NCBI RefSeq assembly: GCF_902167145.1
Contig: NC_050096.1
Coordinates: 78,922,683 to 78,986,682, forward strand
Length of the DNA: 64,000 nucleotides
Origin: Zea mays
Taxonomy: Eukaryota; Streptophyta; Magnoliopsida; Poales; Poaceae
Direction of reading: 5' to 3'
In this document: positions 55,274-64,000 of the stretch, piece by piece
How the letters are laid out: each line of letters opens with the position of its first letter
How positions within the stretch are numbered: the stretch's first letter is position 1
The notes under the pieces: generated by a model
What the model saw: only the letters and a program-made list of their open reading frames with translations
Told to the model about the DNA's origin: nothing
The model's database searches: none
Position numbers and translations under genes: made by a program

Positions 55274-55746
55274 CATCTTAATCTCCCTATCCCCGCATCC
55301 ATTCTATTTCGTAGGTGATGTTGCTACTACGTAATTGAGACAATCCGTGGTGGTTCACTCTATCTCATCCCCTAAATCTCACTTTTTCACCACCTCCAAA
55401 ATATTCCAACCTCTCTAAATTCCAGCTCCCACAGTGGTTCCCTCTAAATTCATCCCCCTATATATACATAATATTCCTAATATATTTCAAATTGTTTTTA
55501 ATATATGTTATAGTCTAAAATGGTACGTATATATTTATTTCTTACTTAATTTTTAGTTTAGAGTATAAAAATAGAGTGAATTAGAGATAACACCCTAGAT
55601 TTAAGGTTAGGAGGACCTAACCCTAAATTTGGGGTATAATTTAGAGGTAATCGACTATAGGTTGCCCCTAAAGCTTTAGGGAGATATCTGGGTAATTCTT
55701 ACAGATAGTCTAACTTAGCATACATATAAATTATACTAGTACAATG
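55274..55746. repeat. AT-rich MITE-like sequence
   Basis: No ORF. One end (about 55341) reads GAGACAATCCGTGGTGG; the other (about 55714) is the inverse of AGACTATCTGTAAG; both are followed inward by CC-CTAAA motifs. This suggests a small inverted-repeat transposon of about 375 bp. A near-copy of the first end (GAGACTATCCGCAGTAGC) lies at 47862, directly left of the Zeon-like element. The ends are not confirmed by a target duplication. CAATG at 55742-55746 belongs to the next LTR. Confidence 0.4.
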
Positions 55747-58700
55747 TGTGGCAGAACCGGCTGAATTATTCCAACTTAAGTGCCTAAGTCCCACACTGAA
55801 GGCTAGACCACACTTAAATAGGAATAAAATGTCAGTCCCTCGGATCTAGTCCGACGAGGCCACTAACAGGATCAAGTACCACGTACTCACTCGAAGGTGA
55901 GGCACAAAGCAAATACAATAAAGCATAAAACCATACATTAAGGAGTACTTATTTTATTACAACATCATCGGAGTTTATCAAAAGTAGTGATCATTGTTCG
56001 AAATGCAGCGGAAAATAACTAACGGTAAATAAATGGAAGGATGGGGAAGCCTGGCCCATCACTCCTCATCCTTCTCCTCTGCCGAGGTAGGCTCCCACTC
56101 GACTGTCCAACCCGGTGGCAAGATGGACGGTCAAGTCACTCCAGCAACCATGTCCTCCAGAGAACCTGTAAAATTATGCCACAAGCAAGGCTGAGTATAC
56201 TAATACTCAGCTAGACTTACCCGGTGTGAGGAGTCTACTCCTCTATCTCTATACATGCAGCTGTTTGGCTGAGGGGTTTGGTTTGCCAAAAAACACTAGC
56301 TGAGTCTAAAATCAAGTTTATCTTTTCAAGTTTTAGTGTGACTCTCTTGAGACTAGATGTGTACCTAGCTAATCATACATGGTATCAAACATTTTATCAA
56401 TCAACATCTTTTGCCAACCAACTCATTTCCACTTATTACTCAATACGGTACAATGGATCAAGCAGCCTCATTAGCTGCGAGAAGCAAACGATTCGAATCG
56501 AGTTTTTAAACCTTGCAAGGTAAACCTAAACACACGACGTGACGAGGCACTCCGTCCCCACACACATCAACCGTCCCCATCGATTCCCTGGCAACAGATC
56601 AGGGCTCACCGCCTTGGCGTACAATGCCTCACTGACCCCGACTGCCGTCATGCAGTGACCGTACTTGTACCCACCATAACCGGAATGGGAGACCACGTCT
56701 CAGGTCGCGTGAGGGATAAAGTCTGCGGGCAGGTTCACTCAGGTACTAGGCTTACCGATTTACCATATTTCTCGGCATGTGCTTAGTACGTTCAAACGCT
56801 TGACACAGGTATCCGCACGTTAATCCTTATTTCAAGTTTGTCTCGTAGACCACGCATCCCCATGGATCCATGTCCACCGACCATCATCATTGTATTATCA
56901 AGGTGGATACAATCAATCCCTGACCTCGCGCGAGTGCTAGAAAAATCACTCGACTTCTACCGAGATCCCTAATTAGCAAAGCGGCTACTCGACCTAGCAT
57001 ACTAGTATCCATCACAAGGGAAAAACCTGAGTTCATGCAACTAAGGTTTCAGTCAACTCCTATACTTAAGTGCACAGTACAAACCTACAAACATTAAGTG
57101 CAGTAAAATAGCATATAGAACAGGTTATGCATAAAACCGGGGCTTGCCTTCCAAAGCTGGGGCAGGCAGATCCTCGATGGCAGGCTCTGGTGCTAGCTCC
57201 TGAGCTACCTCCTGAGCAACTCCTTGCTCCGGAACGAGGATGTATTCCCCGTCAGCAAGATTACAGTCTATCGAATGCAATGAATAAGATGTATGCATAT
57301 TAATGATATGGCAATTTGTAAAGGCTATGCATAGTAAAACAATACTAAATTTAGCGGTACTCTAAGGTTTCCTTTGGTTTTCCTTAAGGGTTTTATACAT
57401 TCATTTTAGGGTCTTGAATAAAACTTAAAATTTCAGTCATCCTTTAGAGGTTTGTTTTGGCTCTTGGAAGATTTATGGTTGCACCCCACTATTCTTCCCA
57501 AAATTCCGTATTTTACTTTCAATTATGCTTCTTGGTGAGTACCCTTACACTATCATGGTGAGTTAACATTTTCCAAAAATGTTCTAAAAATTACAGTGGG
57601 TAAACATTGACCTCTGTGGGTTATTCTAAACATTTGAGGTTGAAATTAATTCAGATGCTCCTTGCACAAAATTAACAAAAGTAAGGGTAAAAGGGCACTT
57701 TACACTATAGTTCTAATCTCTGTGAGGTTTCTGGGTCAACATTTATTTTTGCCAAGATTCGTAGGGAATAATAGGTCTTTGTGTTAAAAATCACAGAAAA
57801 ATGCCTACTGGATATTTAGTTGTGATTATCTAAAGTTTAATGCCAAAAAGGTACTTATAACTAATTTGTCATTTGAAAAATGTCAAACAACAGAACTTAT
57901 ATTTTTCCTAGATTTATAATAACATATTATTAGTTATCCTAAGGTTTGGGGTGGTTTCTCCTCAGGATTAGTTTTCTAAGGTTTTTCTAAGTTTTCATTG
58001 TTCTCATGAAATAAAATGTGGTGCATTTCTTTTGTACTAACAGAGGGCTTAACAAAATTTTCTAGTGAACTATGTTAATAAAGTAAGCTAGCAAAAATGT
58101 GGTTGGCCTCTGATTCTTATTTTAAACTCCCTTTTCTATTTTTCTTTAATTTAAGTCAAAACAAGTTTTAATGGTAAACCTCTCCCTAATCTAGTGTACT
58201 GAGGGGTTTATTATTTTTAAACAAGATAGTTAGTGGTTAAGTATCTCTCTAATTTTTCTTGACCTCAGTCTAACAGTGTAGCTATTTTTCCTTCTTTATT
58301 TAGCTTTTGGTCAGTTCACTAATTAAATCTAAACTTTAAAATTTTATACAATACTTAGGGTGTTTTGTATTTTTCCTAAGTAGTTCATATTATTTAGAAC
58401 CTAGCAAATTGGTTTGACTAAATTTGGTTGAATAAAACTGAAGTTATGAATTTTGCAAGCTCTGCCTGCATTTAAATGAATAATGTTTAAAAGGTTTAAT
58501 GAAAAACCAGTTTACACCGAGGACCCTGGGTTTTTCCTAAACCAACTCTTTAACTTATGCCCCTGCGGAACTATGCACCTGAGTCTCTGACTATTCAAAA
58601 CCCCCCGGCTTCATCTCCTTTCTCCCCGAGATCCCTCCCCCCCCTTGAAATAGTAACCACGGGAGTAAACAGGGCGGCGCGGCTTACCGGTGGCGAGGGA

Positions 58701-60086
58701 GGTCCGGCGAAGGGTGGGGTTAGCTCCAGGAAGTCCTTGTGGTCACGTCGAGGTACGGCTCGTCGACGGTGATGGCCGGAATCGGTCGGGCCACGTGCGC
58801 AGGCGGGTGGGCTCGTCGGCGGCGTGTGCTCCGGCCTGCTCACGGCGGTAGGGTTTCAATCCAAGGGCACAGGTAGCTTCACGGGGTGCTAAGGAAACTA
58901 CCCGTGCAAGGAATCGAAGAAAGACTCACTGTGGAGCTCGGTCCACGTACGTCGGCGATCGGGTGAAGTCTAGCGACGTCGATCCGGTGTCTCCGGCGAG
59001 GTAGAGCTCGATTCCTGGCTCTGGAAGCTTCACCGAGACACGCAGAGGCTCTCTCGAGGGTCGGACGGGGCAAGGAATGGCTAGGGTGGCCGGTCTACGG
59101 TGGTCGGTCCTCGGGCGGCCGCTGGCACGCCGTGCGCAGAGCGATCGCCGGTGAACTTGCGCTCCGGCGAGGTTGAGAACGAGCGGGGGCGTACGGTCGA
59201 GGCCTCGGTCAGGTTTATAGGCGCGTGCGCAGGCGTGGGCACGGGTTTGGCTTGGCGTGGCGCGGTGCTCGCGGGGCCGAGCGCCGGGGCGTGCTCTGGC
59301 GCGCCAGAACGCGTCGAACACGTGGGCGTTTGTTTCTGCCTCTGTTCAAACGCTTGCAGGGATCACAAACATGCGAATCTCGCCGAGGGTCTTGTGCAAA
59401 TCTCTTCCTGGCACCTAGGGCTAGCTATTGTGTGTGAGTTCCGATGGGAGATATGCCTTAAGTCACAAGATATGGGGGCACCAAGTCAGGGCTGTCGGCA
59501 CTGTTCAACCCGAGACAAAACTCGTGTCAAAACGTGTCAAAAGGGCTTGGCTTCGGTTTAAACTTTTCTGGTGTGTTCCTAAGGTAATTTGGCTTCTTTT
59601 TGTTATTTAGACCATAAGGTTTTGGCGCCATTAAAAAGGTGAACACTTCTGATCTCTAGATTAGGGTTGAATTTTGACTTAGAGAAATTGTGGGTTACCC
59701 TATGGTGTCCTCCACTTGGGGGCTGATTTGGGGGTCTTTGAGGGGTCTTTTTGTAACATTTCTCTACCTGTATTTTGTAGATATATTAATGTACTTAAAC
59801 TTTGGTTAAGGGTTAAAGTCATGAAATGTTCATTTGCTTATCCTTTCCATTAATCCAGTGTTTGGGGACTAATGGCTCAAGAAGGGGGTCTAGGGTTTTA
59901 GCCTCTTTTGTCCAAGGTGAGAATTTCATGAAATTCTTGGGTATTGCTTTTGCCATGAACCTTCCTTAATTAATCCATGGTTTCTAAAGTTTTGGGTGCT
60001 CCTTCTCCTTTACTTAAACACATGTGATAATAGGCCATGAGTGCTTGTATTGAGCCAGGGCCTTGGGTAACACCTGGGGTGTTACA
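55747..60086 (-). repeat. Large solo LTR (4340 bp), Tekay/Del-like ends
   Basis: On the + strand it runs TGTGGCAGAACCGG...CCTGGGGTGTTACA. In its own orientation it starts TGTAACACCCCAGG, close to the starts of the other large LTRs here (TGTAACGCCCC at 1445; TGTAAAGCCC for the 377 repeat). Exact CAATG duplications flank it (55742-55746 and 60087-60091), and no internal region is present, so it is a solo LTR. It has a GC-rich block (58600-59330) and AT-rich sides. Reading frames in the GC block on both strands look like low-complexity noise. It inserted about 25 bp beyond the end of the U2 fragment. Confidence 0.88.
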
Positions 60087-60114
60087 CAATGTCCATGCAT
60101 TGTGACGACACACC

Positions 60115-60161
60115 AAAACAAATATTACACTTAATCTTAGCCAAAAGTCCTAGAAAGGTAT
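60115..60161 (-). pseudogene. U2 snRNA gene, first ~47 nt only
   Basis: On the minus strand, from 60161, the sequence starts ATACCTTTCT and contains CTTTTGGCTAAGAT and AAGTGTA, the 5' end of plant U2 spliceosomal RNA, including the branch-site-pairing neighbourhood. By eye about six of the first 46 positions differ from the plant consensus I remember; several are C-to-T or G-to-A. Similarity stops near 60115, so the Sm site and 3' stem-loops are missing. Promoter-like boxes lie at the proper side (see 60189-60336). It is a truncated gene copy, not functional U2. Confidence 0.72.
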
Positions 60162-60188
60162 GAATTGAAAATGAGTCATGTCCTCCTT

Positions 60189-60336
60189 TTTTATAGCTCG
60201 TTCAGTCGCGTCTCCACCTTTACCTAGTGGGGTGATACTATGTGGGAGCGCTGCCCTACCTATGGCTTCCTGTCGTGTTGGGCTTAGGTGGTTTCTCACG
60301 GTCCATATGTGGGGTAACAGTCCACTAATATGGGCT
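60189..60336 (-). promoter_or_regulatory. Plant snRNA-type promoter remnants upstream of the U2 fragment
   Basis: On the minus strand: TATAAAA starts at 60195, 34 bases before the U2 start. CTCCCACATAG at 60248-60238 resembles the plant upstream sequence element (RTCCCACATCG). Two AGCCCA boxes (60284-60279 and 60336-60331) fit the monocot-specific RGCCCR element. The distance from the upstream element to TATA is about one helical turn longer than I expect for a pol II snRNA gene. Confidence 0.55.
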
Positions 60337-60486
60337 TTGGTGGTTTTCATGGCCTATATATGGGGTAATGGTACACTGCTAGGGGAGGGGAATAGGCATA
60401 TGCGCTTAACGTGTCACACTGGATGACCGTCGAAACTAGTGCTTTATAGTAGTAGAGATATAGATGGAACCATTGTGGATAGTCTC

Positions 60487-61246
60487 TGTCACACCCGGTT
60501 TTTAGGGGCACCAAAACCCGGGCGCAAAATTTACCAAGTGTGCTGGGATCAAGTCTCACGCATATGATGACTCATGGTACATAAATTAATGTCACATCAT
60601 TAATATATAACGGAGTTCTATACAAAATAGATAAATAATTACATCATACGAAGACAACGATCTAGCAACCCAAAGTTGACTAGGAGATGACGGCCTAGAC
60701 CTCTCATGAACCCATCACAACATCCTTTATGCGCCTCATTCTGCGGTACCTGTTCTTGCCCTGGGAAGAATGTGAGTACAACAAGGGTGAGCTCGCATAC
60801 GTTCATCGCTCAACAAGTTGTGGGGAATAATGTGCATGAACTCACCAAAAGTGGGAGATCATGTGAAGTGTAAGGCTTACCAAAGAGGATGGTTAAAGCT
60901 GAGCATTGCTTTTAAAGTTGGTCAAATTTTTATTAGCAGTTACTAAGTATAAGTAGATACCAATCCAATTAAATAAGAGATCACAATTAATAATAACACC
61001 CATGATGCAATGCATGTGACAGATTAAGTTTAGTTCCATAAGTTAATCATGCGAGAGTCCTGAGCTGCTCATGACTGCGAGCACGGTTGATATACCGGTT
61101 TTACACTCTGCAGAGGTTGCGCCCTTTACCCACAAGTCGTGTTACCCATTCGCCAAGGGATTGTGACTTCTCATTCATCTCCGCCGAGGAGACGAGGTAG
61201 GGTAGCACTAGGAGGCCTTTATAAAGTTCCACTAGCTTCAGAAAAC
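60487..61246 (-). repeat. Truncated copy of the 377-type LTR
   Basis: Starts TGTCACACCCGG and is closely similar, in the same orientation, to 377-1144 (for example GATGACTCATGGTAC and TTGTGGGGAATAATGTGCAT in both). At 61246 it is interrupted by the Sirevirus in the middle of ACTAGCTTCAGAAAAC, a motif that continues uninterrupted at 1129-1144 in the other copy. The remainder must lie beyond the right edge. Confidence 0.85.
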
Positions 61247-62417
61247 TGAAAGTCGCATAGAGGGGGTGAATAGGGTGAATCTGAAATTTATAAACTTAAG
61301 CACAACTACAAGCCGGGTTAGCGTTAGAAATATGAATGAGTCCGAGAGAGAGGGCAAAAACAAATCGCAAGCAAATAAAGAGTGAGACACAAGGATTTGT
61401 TTTACCGAGGTTTGGTTCTTGCAAACCTACTCCCCGTTGAGGTGGTCACAAAGACCGGGTCTCTTTCAACCCTTTCCCTCTCTCAAACAGTCACTTAGAC
61501 CGAGTGAGCTTCTCTTCTCAATCAAACGGGACACAAAGTCCCCGCAAGGAACACCACACAATTGGTGTCTCTTGCCTCGGTTACAATTGAGTTGATCACA
61601 AGAAAGAATGAGAAAAAGAAGCAATCCAAGTGCAAGAGCTCAAATGAACTCAAGTCACTCTCTCACTAGTCACTATTTGATTCTGAATGATCTATGGACT
61701 TGAGAGAGGATTTGATCTCTTTGGTGTGTCTTGTATTGAATGCTATAGCTCTTGTAAGGTGTGGGAAGTCAGAAAACTTGGATGCAATGAATGGTGGGTG
61801 GTTGGGGGTGTTTATAGCCCCAACCACCAAACTAGTCGTTTGGTGAAGACTGCTGTCGCATGGCGCACCGGACAGTCCGGTGCGCCTGCCACGTCACCTG
61901 GCCGTTGGATTCCGACCGTTGGAGCTTCTGTCTTCTGGGCCACCGGACAGTCCGGTGGTGCACCGGACAGGCACTGTTTAGTGTCCGTTGCGCCATCTGG
62001 CTTTGCTCTGACTCTGCAGACGACCGTTGGCGCGAAGTAGTCGTTGCTCCGCTGGCACACCGGACAGTCCGGTGCGCCACCGGACACTGTCCGGTGCTAC
62101 ACCGGACAGTCTGGTGAATTATGGCGGAGCGGCCTCCAGAATTCCCGAAGGTGAGCAGTTCAGAGTTGGAGTCCGTGGTGCACCGGACACTGTCCGGTGG
62201 CACACCGGACAGTCCGGTGTGCCAGACCAGGGCACACTTCGGCTGACTTTTGCTCTCTATATTTGAATCCTTTTTCGGTCTTTTTATTGGTTTGTTGTGA
62301 ACCTTTGGCACCTGTAGAACTCATAATCTAGAGCAAACTAGTTAGTCCAATTATTTGTGTTGGGCAATTCAACCACCAAAATTCATTAGGAAAAGGTGTA
62401 AGCCTATTTCCCTTTCA
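61247..62417 (-). repeat. 3' LTR of the Sirevirus (1171 bp)
   Basis: On the + strand TGAAAGTCGC...TTTCCCTTTCA. In element orientation TATAAA at about 61812-61817 is the likely TATA box. Palindromes built on GGAC...GTCC lie at 61870, 61945, 62062, 62082, 62185 and 62207, with decayed copies at 61965 and 62104, often 20-22 bp apart. Confidence 0.9.
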
Positions 62418-62431
62418 ATCTCCCCCTTTTT
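62418..62431 (-). other. Polypurine tract of the Sirevirus
   Basis: AAAAAGGGGGAGAT on the minus strand, abutting the 3' LTR. Similar G5-A tracts recur on the minus strand at about 62705, 62746, 63558 and 63982. Confidence 0.8.
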
Positions 62432-62811
62432 GGTGATTGATGCCAACACAAACCAAAGCAAATATAGAAGTGCATAATTGAACTAGTTTGCAAAATGTAA
62501 GTGCAAAGGATACTAAGGTTTGAATCAATAAATTCTCATAAGATGCGCATGGATTGATTTCTTTATTTTTAACATTTTGGACCACGCTTGCACCACATAT
62601 TTTGTTTTTGCAAATTCTTTTGTAAATTCTTTTCAAAGTCCTTTTGCAAATAGTCAAAGGTAAATGAATAAGATTTTGAGAAGCATTTTCAAGATTTGAA
62701 ATTTTCTCCCCCTGTTTCAAATGCTTTTCCTTTGACTAAACAAAACTCCCCCTTAATCAAATCCTCCTCTTAGTGTTCAAGAGGGTTTTAGATATTAGTT
62801 TTGAAGGGGTT

Positions 62812-63425
62812 TGTTGGGACTGTGCTTCGTCGCCGAAGGTCTTGTAGGAAGAAGCAGTTTTCGGCTGAAGCTGTTCGTATGAGATGACTGAAGGTTCCTC
62901 TTCATGAAGCTTCGGAATTTACAAACCGACATAAAAGTAGAATGACCTTTTAGTCCATAAGTGTTTGAGTCACCGTTGTAATCCCTTATGAGGGACATAA
63001 TTGTAATTCCTCACAGGCTACGCCCTGTGCCTATAAATAGGTGAACAGTACCTCTGTACTGTTCACGCAATCTTGTGATCACTGGCACATTACGCTGGAA
63101 TTATTGCTTTCTGCTAAGACGAAGGTATAAATGTATCTAAATATTATGTTTCAATATTTAGGTTCATGTAACAAAATATATGTGAATATTGTTATTCATT
63201 TTCGGCATGTCTTTCTATAATGCCTTGTGTTTTACATTTTACTTCATATTATTTTTCAAGTCTGATCACGAAGGTATGACCTTCGTGATATTTTGTTTAT
63301 GGCCTTCGTCCGAAGCTCATTAAATCCTTGGGGAGATAATGCTTCCGCGGACGAAGGGCATTAATATTTAACATTTTATGTTGCCTTGTTCTTAATTCAT
63401 AGCATTTGAGAACAAGTCCCCAACA
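62812..63425 (+). repeat. Solo LTR, related to the Zeon-like LTR (614 bp)
   Basis: TGTTGGGACTGTG...GTCCCCAACA, flanked by exact GGGTT duplications (62807-62811 and 63426-63430). It shares CTACGCCCTGTGCCTATAAA and the last 50 bp with the 47887 LTR but differs elsewhere. TATAAATAGGTGAACAG at about 63032 marks the promoter. It sits inside the Sirevirus internal region. Confidence 0.88.
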
Positions 63426-64000
63426 GGGTTGTACCAATTTGAAATTCTATCAAAAGTAAGATACCGATTGAAAAATCATCAATTGAAAAATGTTTTCTTA
63501 ACTCAAATTTTTTGAAATTGGTGGTGGTGCGGTCCTTTTGCTTTGGGCTAATACTTTCTCCCCCTTTGGCATGAATCGCCAAAAACGGATACTTGAGTGA
63601 AATATAAGCCCTTTTACTTTCTCTCCCTATGGTAAATAACATAAGAGTGAAGATTATACCAAAGTTGGAGAGTTGCTCGGAGCAACGGCGAAGGATGAGT
63701 AATTTGATGGAGTGGAAGCCTTTGTCTTCGCCGAGGACTCCAATTCCCTTTCAATCTATGACTTAGCATGAAATTCACTTGAAAACACATTAGTCATAGC
63801 ATATAAAAGAGATATGATCAAAGGTATATTAATGAGCTATGTGTGCAAAACATCAAAAGAAATTCCGAGAATCAAGAATATTTAGCTCATGCCTAAGTTT
63901 GTTAAATGTTTGTTCATCTAGTGGCTTGGTAAAGATATCGGCTAATTGTTCTTTGGTGTTAATATACGCAATCTCGATATCCCCCTTTTGTTGGTGATCC

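Larger units (their letters stand above)
61247..64000 (-). mobile_element. Sirevirus (Ji/Opie-type Ty1/copia), 3' end only
   Basis: The 3' LTR (61247-62417) and about 1 kb of the 3' non-coding internal region are in the window; the coding part lies to the right. In element orientation the LTR starts TGAAAGGGAAATAGG, directly preceded by AAAAAGGGGGAGAT. The LTR text (palindromic CACCGGACAGTCCGGTG motifs) and multiple GGGGGAGA tracts match maize Ji/Opie elements as I recall them. AAAAC at 61242-61246 would be one copy of the target duplication. The internal stretch has no ORF; it holds repeated polypurine-like tracts and a nested solo LTR. Confidence 0.87.

Noticed and set aside
58557..59561. 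ORFs on both strands in the 4.3-kb solo LTR
   Set aside because: GC-rich LTR interior; overlapping frames without recognisable motifs.
61687..62311. TVRCA/TGQSGG-type repeat ORFs in the Sirevirus LTR
   Set aside because: Translations of the CACCGGACAGTCCGGTG palindromes; frames open on both strands.

Overview
The window looks like intergenic DNA from a large grass genome, most probably maize (Zea mays) or a close relative. The species call rests on recognising maize-type LTR retrotransposon families: a Sirevirus of the Ji/Opie type, a Cinful/Zeon-like pair of LTRs, Tat-lineage Ty3 elements with antisense genes, and Tekay-like and Reina-like chromoviruses. I see no intact host protein-coding gene. 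Almost everything is retrotransposon, much of it nested, and target-site duplications (TSDs) let most boundaries be set to the base.

Layout. 1-30310: a decayed Mutator-like (MULE) transposase gene on the minus strand, split by a solo LTR (377..29563, TSD ATTTT). Two complete elements sit inside that solo LTR: a very young Tekay-like chromovirus (1445..13268, + strand, TSD ATGCC) and a 14-kb Tat-lineage element (14687..28766, - strand, TSD GTGCA) with an antisense gene cluster. 30311-30839: unassigned. 30840-39957: a second Tat-lineage element on the minus strand (TSD CACAC) with an open pol frame. 39963-40814: unassigned. 40815-46050: a Reina-type chromovirus (+) inserted in a badly decayed Ty3 element (46051-47886), which also carries a small CACTA-like element. 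47887-55273: a Zeon-like non-autonomous element with gag on + and an intron-containing antisense gene on -. 55274-55746: MITE-like DNA. 55747-60086: a 4.3-kb solo LTR (TSD CAATG). 60087-60486: a 5' fragment of a U2 snRNA gene with recognisable promoter boxes. 60487-61246: another copy of the LTR family seen at 377. 61247-64000: the 3' end of a Sirevirus, itself hit by a 614-bp solo LTR (62812..63425, TSD GGGTT).

How the parts work. Each autonomous element encodes Gag, protease, reverse transcriptase, RNase H and integrase. The chromoviruses add a chromodomain-like tail; the Tat elements add a second (archaeal-type) RNase H. Nearly every coding frame is inactivated by isolated nonsense codons, and frameshifts are few. 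Most of these codons are TAG where glutamine (CAG) is expected, as if cytosine-methylation decay were the main damage.

Most interesting points: (1) a 9-bp palindrome, GGACNGTCC, repeated at about two-helical-turn spacing through both LTRs and the gag frame of the 30840 element and again in the unrelated Sirevirus LTR; (2) an extra ORF ahead of gag in the Tekay-like element whose central region resembles a double-stranded-RNA-binding fold; (3) spliced antisense genes in two Tat-type elements; (4) the broken U2 snRNA gene.
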